Below are positions 6,194 through 7,063 of a stretch of DNA of 7,063 nucleotides, in pieces. Made by a program: the position numbers and the translations under genes. Under the pieces are notes generated by a model, which had not been told where the DNA came from, did no database searches, and worked only from the letters and a program-made list of their open reading frames with translations. The stretch comes from an uncultured Gemmatimonadota bacterium (lineage in GTDB: Bacteria; Gemmatimonadota; Gemmatimonadetes; Gemmatimonadales; GWC2-71-9), in assembly GCA_946479805.1 (NCBI GenBank), contig CAMLHP010000108.1, positions 1 through 7,063 of the forward strand, given 5' to 3'. Every line of letters begins with the position of its first letter. Positions within the stretch are counted from its first letter, which is position 1.

Positions 6194-6973
6194 ATGAACT
6201 TCGACACTGAATTCGAGATCGGAGGGCGGCAGTTCCGCTCTCGCCTGATGGTGGGCACCGGGAAGTATGCCGGCAACCAGCAGATGGTGGACGCCATCAA
6301 CGCGTCCGGCGCCGAGATAGTGACCGTCGCGGTGCGGCGGGTGGACCTCGATCGGAGCAAGGAGGAAAGTGTCCTCCACCACCTTTCGCCCGATCAGTTC
6401 TTCCTGCTCGCCAACACCGCCGGGTGCTACACCGCTGACGAGGCGGTGCGCTATGCCCGGCTGGGCCGCGAGGCCGGCTTCAACGAGTTCGTGAAGCTGG
6501 AAGTGATCGGCGACAAGGAAACGCTGCTTCCCGACGTCGCGGGGCTGCTGGAGGCCACCCTGACTCTGGTGGCCGAGGGTTTCACTGTGCTGGCGTACAC
6601 CAACGACGACCTGATCACCGCGCTCAGGCTGGAGGAGGCTGGCGCTGCTGCAGTCATGCCGCTTGCGTCACCCATCGGCAGCGGCCTCGGGATGCTCAAC
6701 CCCTACTCGATCCGCACCATCAAGTCCCGGCTGTCGGTGCCGGTGATAGTTGATGCCGGCGTGGGCACCGCATCCGACGCATGCATCGTGATGGAGCAGG
6801 GCGTGGACGGGATCCTCATGAACACCGCGCTGGCCGCGGCAGACGACCCGGTGGCCATGGCTCACGCGATGAAGCTCGCCACCGAGGCCGGGCGCGCGGC
6901 GTATCTGGCTGGCCGGATGCCCCGGCGCGAGGTGGCAGTGCCGTCGAGTCCCGAGCTCGGCATGCTGGCCTGA
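6194..6973 (+). CDS. thiG: Thiazole synthase ThiG
   Basis: ThiG joins 1-deoxy-D-xylulose 5-phosphate, dehydroglycine and ThiS-thiocarboxylate sulfur to make the thiamine thiazole phosphate. The product is 259 residues, the normal length. Motifs are LMVGTGKY (18-25), VTVAVRRV (43-50), NTAGCYTADEAVR (74-86), FVKLEVIGD (99-107) with K101 as the Schiff-base lysine and E103 beside it, AVMPLASPIGSG (153-164), PVIVDAGVGTASDA (183-196) with D187, and the tail AGRMPRREVAVPSSP (239-253). ATG 6194 follows the thiS stop after 4 bases; a purine-rich GGTGAGAGG runs right up to it, a tight but usable Shine-Dalgarno context. All expected catalytic residues are present. It is the last complete gene in the window, separated by 20 bases from the next. 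Confidence 0.97.
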   Translation: MNFDTEFEIGGRQFRSRLMVGTGKYAGNQQMVDAINASGAEIVTVAVRRVDLDRSKEESVLHHLSPDQFFLLANTAGCYTADEAVRYARLGREAGFNEFVKLEVIGDKETLLPDVAGLLEATLTLVAEGFTVLAYTNDDLITALRLEEAGAAAVMPLASPIGSGLGMLNPYSIRTIKSRLSVPVIVDAGVGTASDACIVMEQGVDGILMNTALAAADDPVAMAHAMKLATEAGRAAYLAGRMPRREVAVPSSPELGMLA

Positions 6974-6993
6974 CCCGCAGCGCAAACCCGACA

Positions 6994-7063
6994 ATGGCCC
7001 GCCGCAAATCGGTTCCCGGCATGGCTCCCCGCCGTGCCGCGCTCAAGGCGCTCACCCAGGTGC
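6994..7063 (+). CDS. rsmB: Start of a probable 16S rRNA m5C methyltransferase RsmB (NusB-like N-terminus), partial
   Basis: Only the first 23 codons are visible, from ATG 6994, reading MARRKSVPGMAPRRAALKAL and then TQV. An alternative in-frame ATG is at 7021. The xxRRAALKALxxV pattern fits the first helix of the NusB-like domain that begins RsmB and also forms NusB itself. RsmB is favoured because rsmB commonly follows def-fmt, here displaced by three thi genes. No strong Shine-Dalgarno site precedes either ATG. The gene runs off the right edge, and the methyltransferase domain that would decide the call is not visible. Confidence 0.45.
   Translation, partial: MARRKSVPGMAPRRAALKALTQV

Overview
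The window is a dense, GC-rich (roughly two-thirds G+C by eye) bacterial housekeeping locus, with every credible gene on the + strand. The reading order is: end of a zinc-ribbon protein, ruvB, queA, a 220-base spacer, tgt, yajC, def, fmt, a tenI/thiE-like gene, thiS, thiG, and the first codons of a probable rsmB (or NusB-domain) gene. The order ruvB-queA-tgt-yajC is a conserved bacterial arrangement and def-fmt-rsmB is another. Here they are joined directly, and three thiamine-thiazole genes sit between fmt and the presumed rsmB. GC content, gene order and protein flavour suggest an environmental, possibly Gemmatimonadota-like, bacterium. That placement is inference and not secure.

Layout. 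Bases 1-143 hold the C-terminus of a small two-CxxC zinc-ribbon protein. Bases 151-2200 hold ruvB (Holliday-junction motor) and queA (queuosine synthesis), which overlap by 8 bases. Bases 2201-2420 are the only sizeable non-coding stretch. It contains a long GC-rich inverted repeat, a run of 8-base tandem repeats, and a good Shine-Dalgarno site for tgt. Bases 2421-5363 hold tgt, yajC, def and fmt, joined by 4-, 1- and 1-base start/stop overlaps. Bases 5360-6973 hold tenI-like, thiS and thiG, again overlapping or nearly so. A 20-base gap then leads to the partial last gene.

How the genes work together. QueA and Tgt are two steps of queuosine tRNA modification: Tgt inserts preQ1 at position 34, then QueA adds the epoxycyclopentanediol precursor. 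YajC is a small accessory of the Sec translocase. Fmt formylates initiator Met-tRNA and Def removes the formyl group from new proteins. RsmB, if the last call is right, methylates 16S rRNA. ThiS and ThiG build the thiamine thiazole phosphate, and the TenI-like protein is placed to act on ThiG's product. The near-continuous overlaps suggest co-transcription and translational coupling. No promoter, terminator, riboswitch, tRNA, CRISPR array or transposase gene was recognised.

I found no clearly new multi-gene system. The points most worth a second look are the structured queA-tgt spacer, the TenI-like protein with Asn where TenI has a proposed catalytic His, the altered substrate-pocket residues in Tgt, a perfect but badly placed Shine-Dalgarno sequence at the end of def, and the thi genes inserted between fmt and rsmB.
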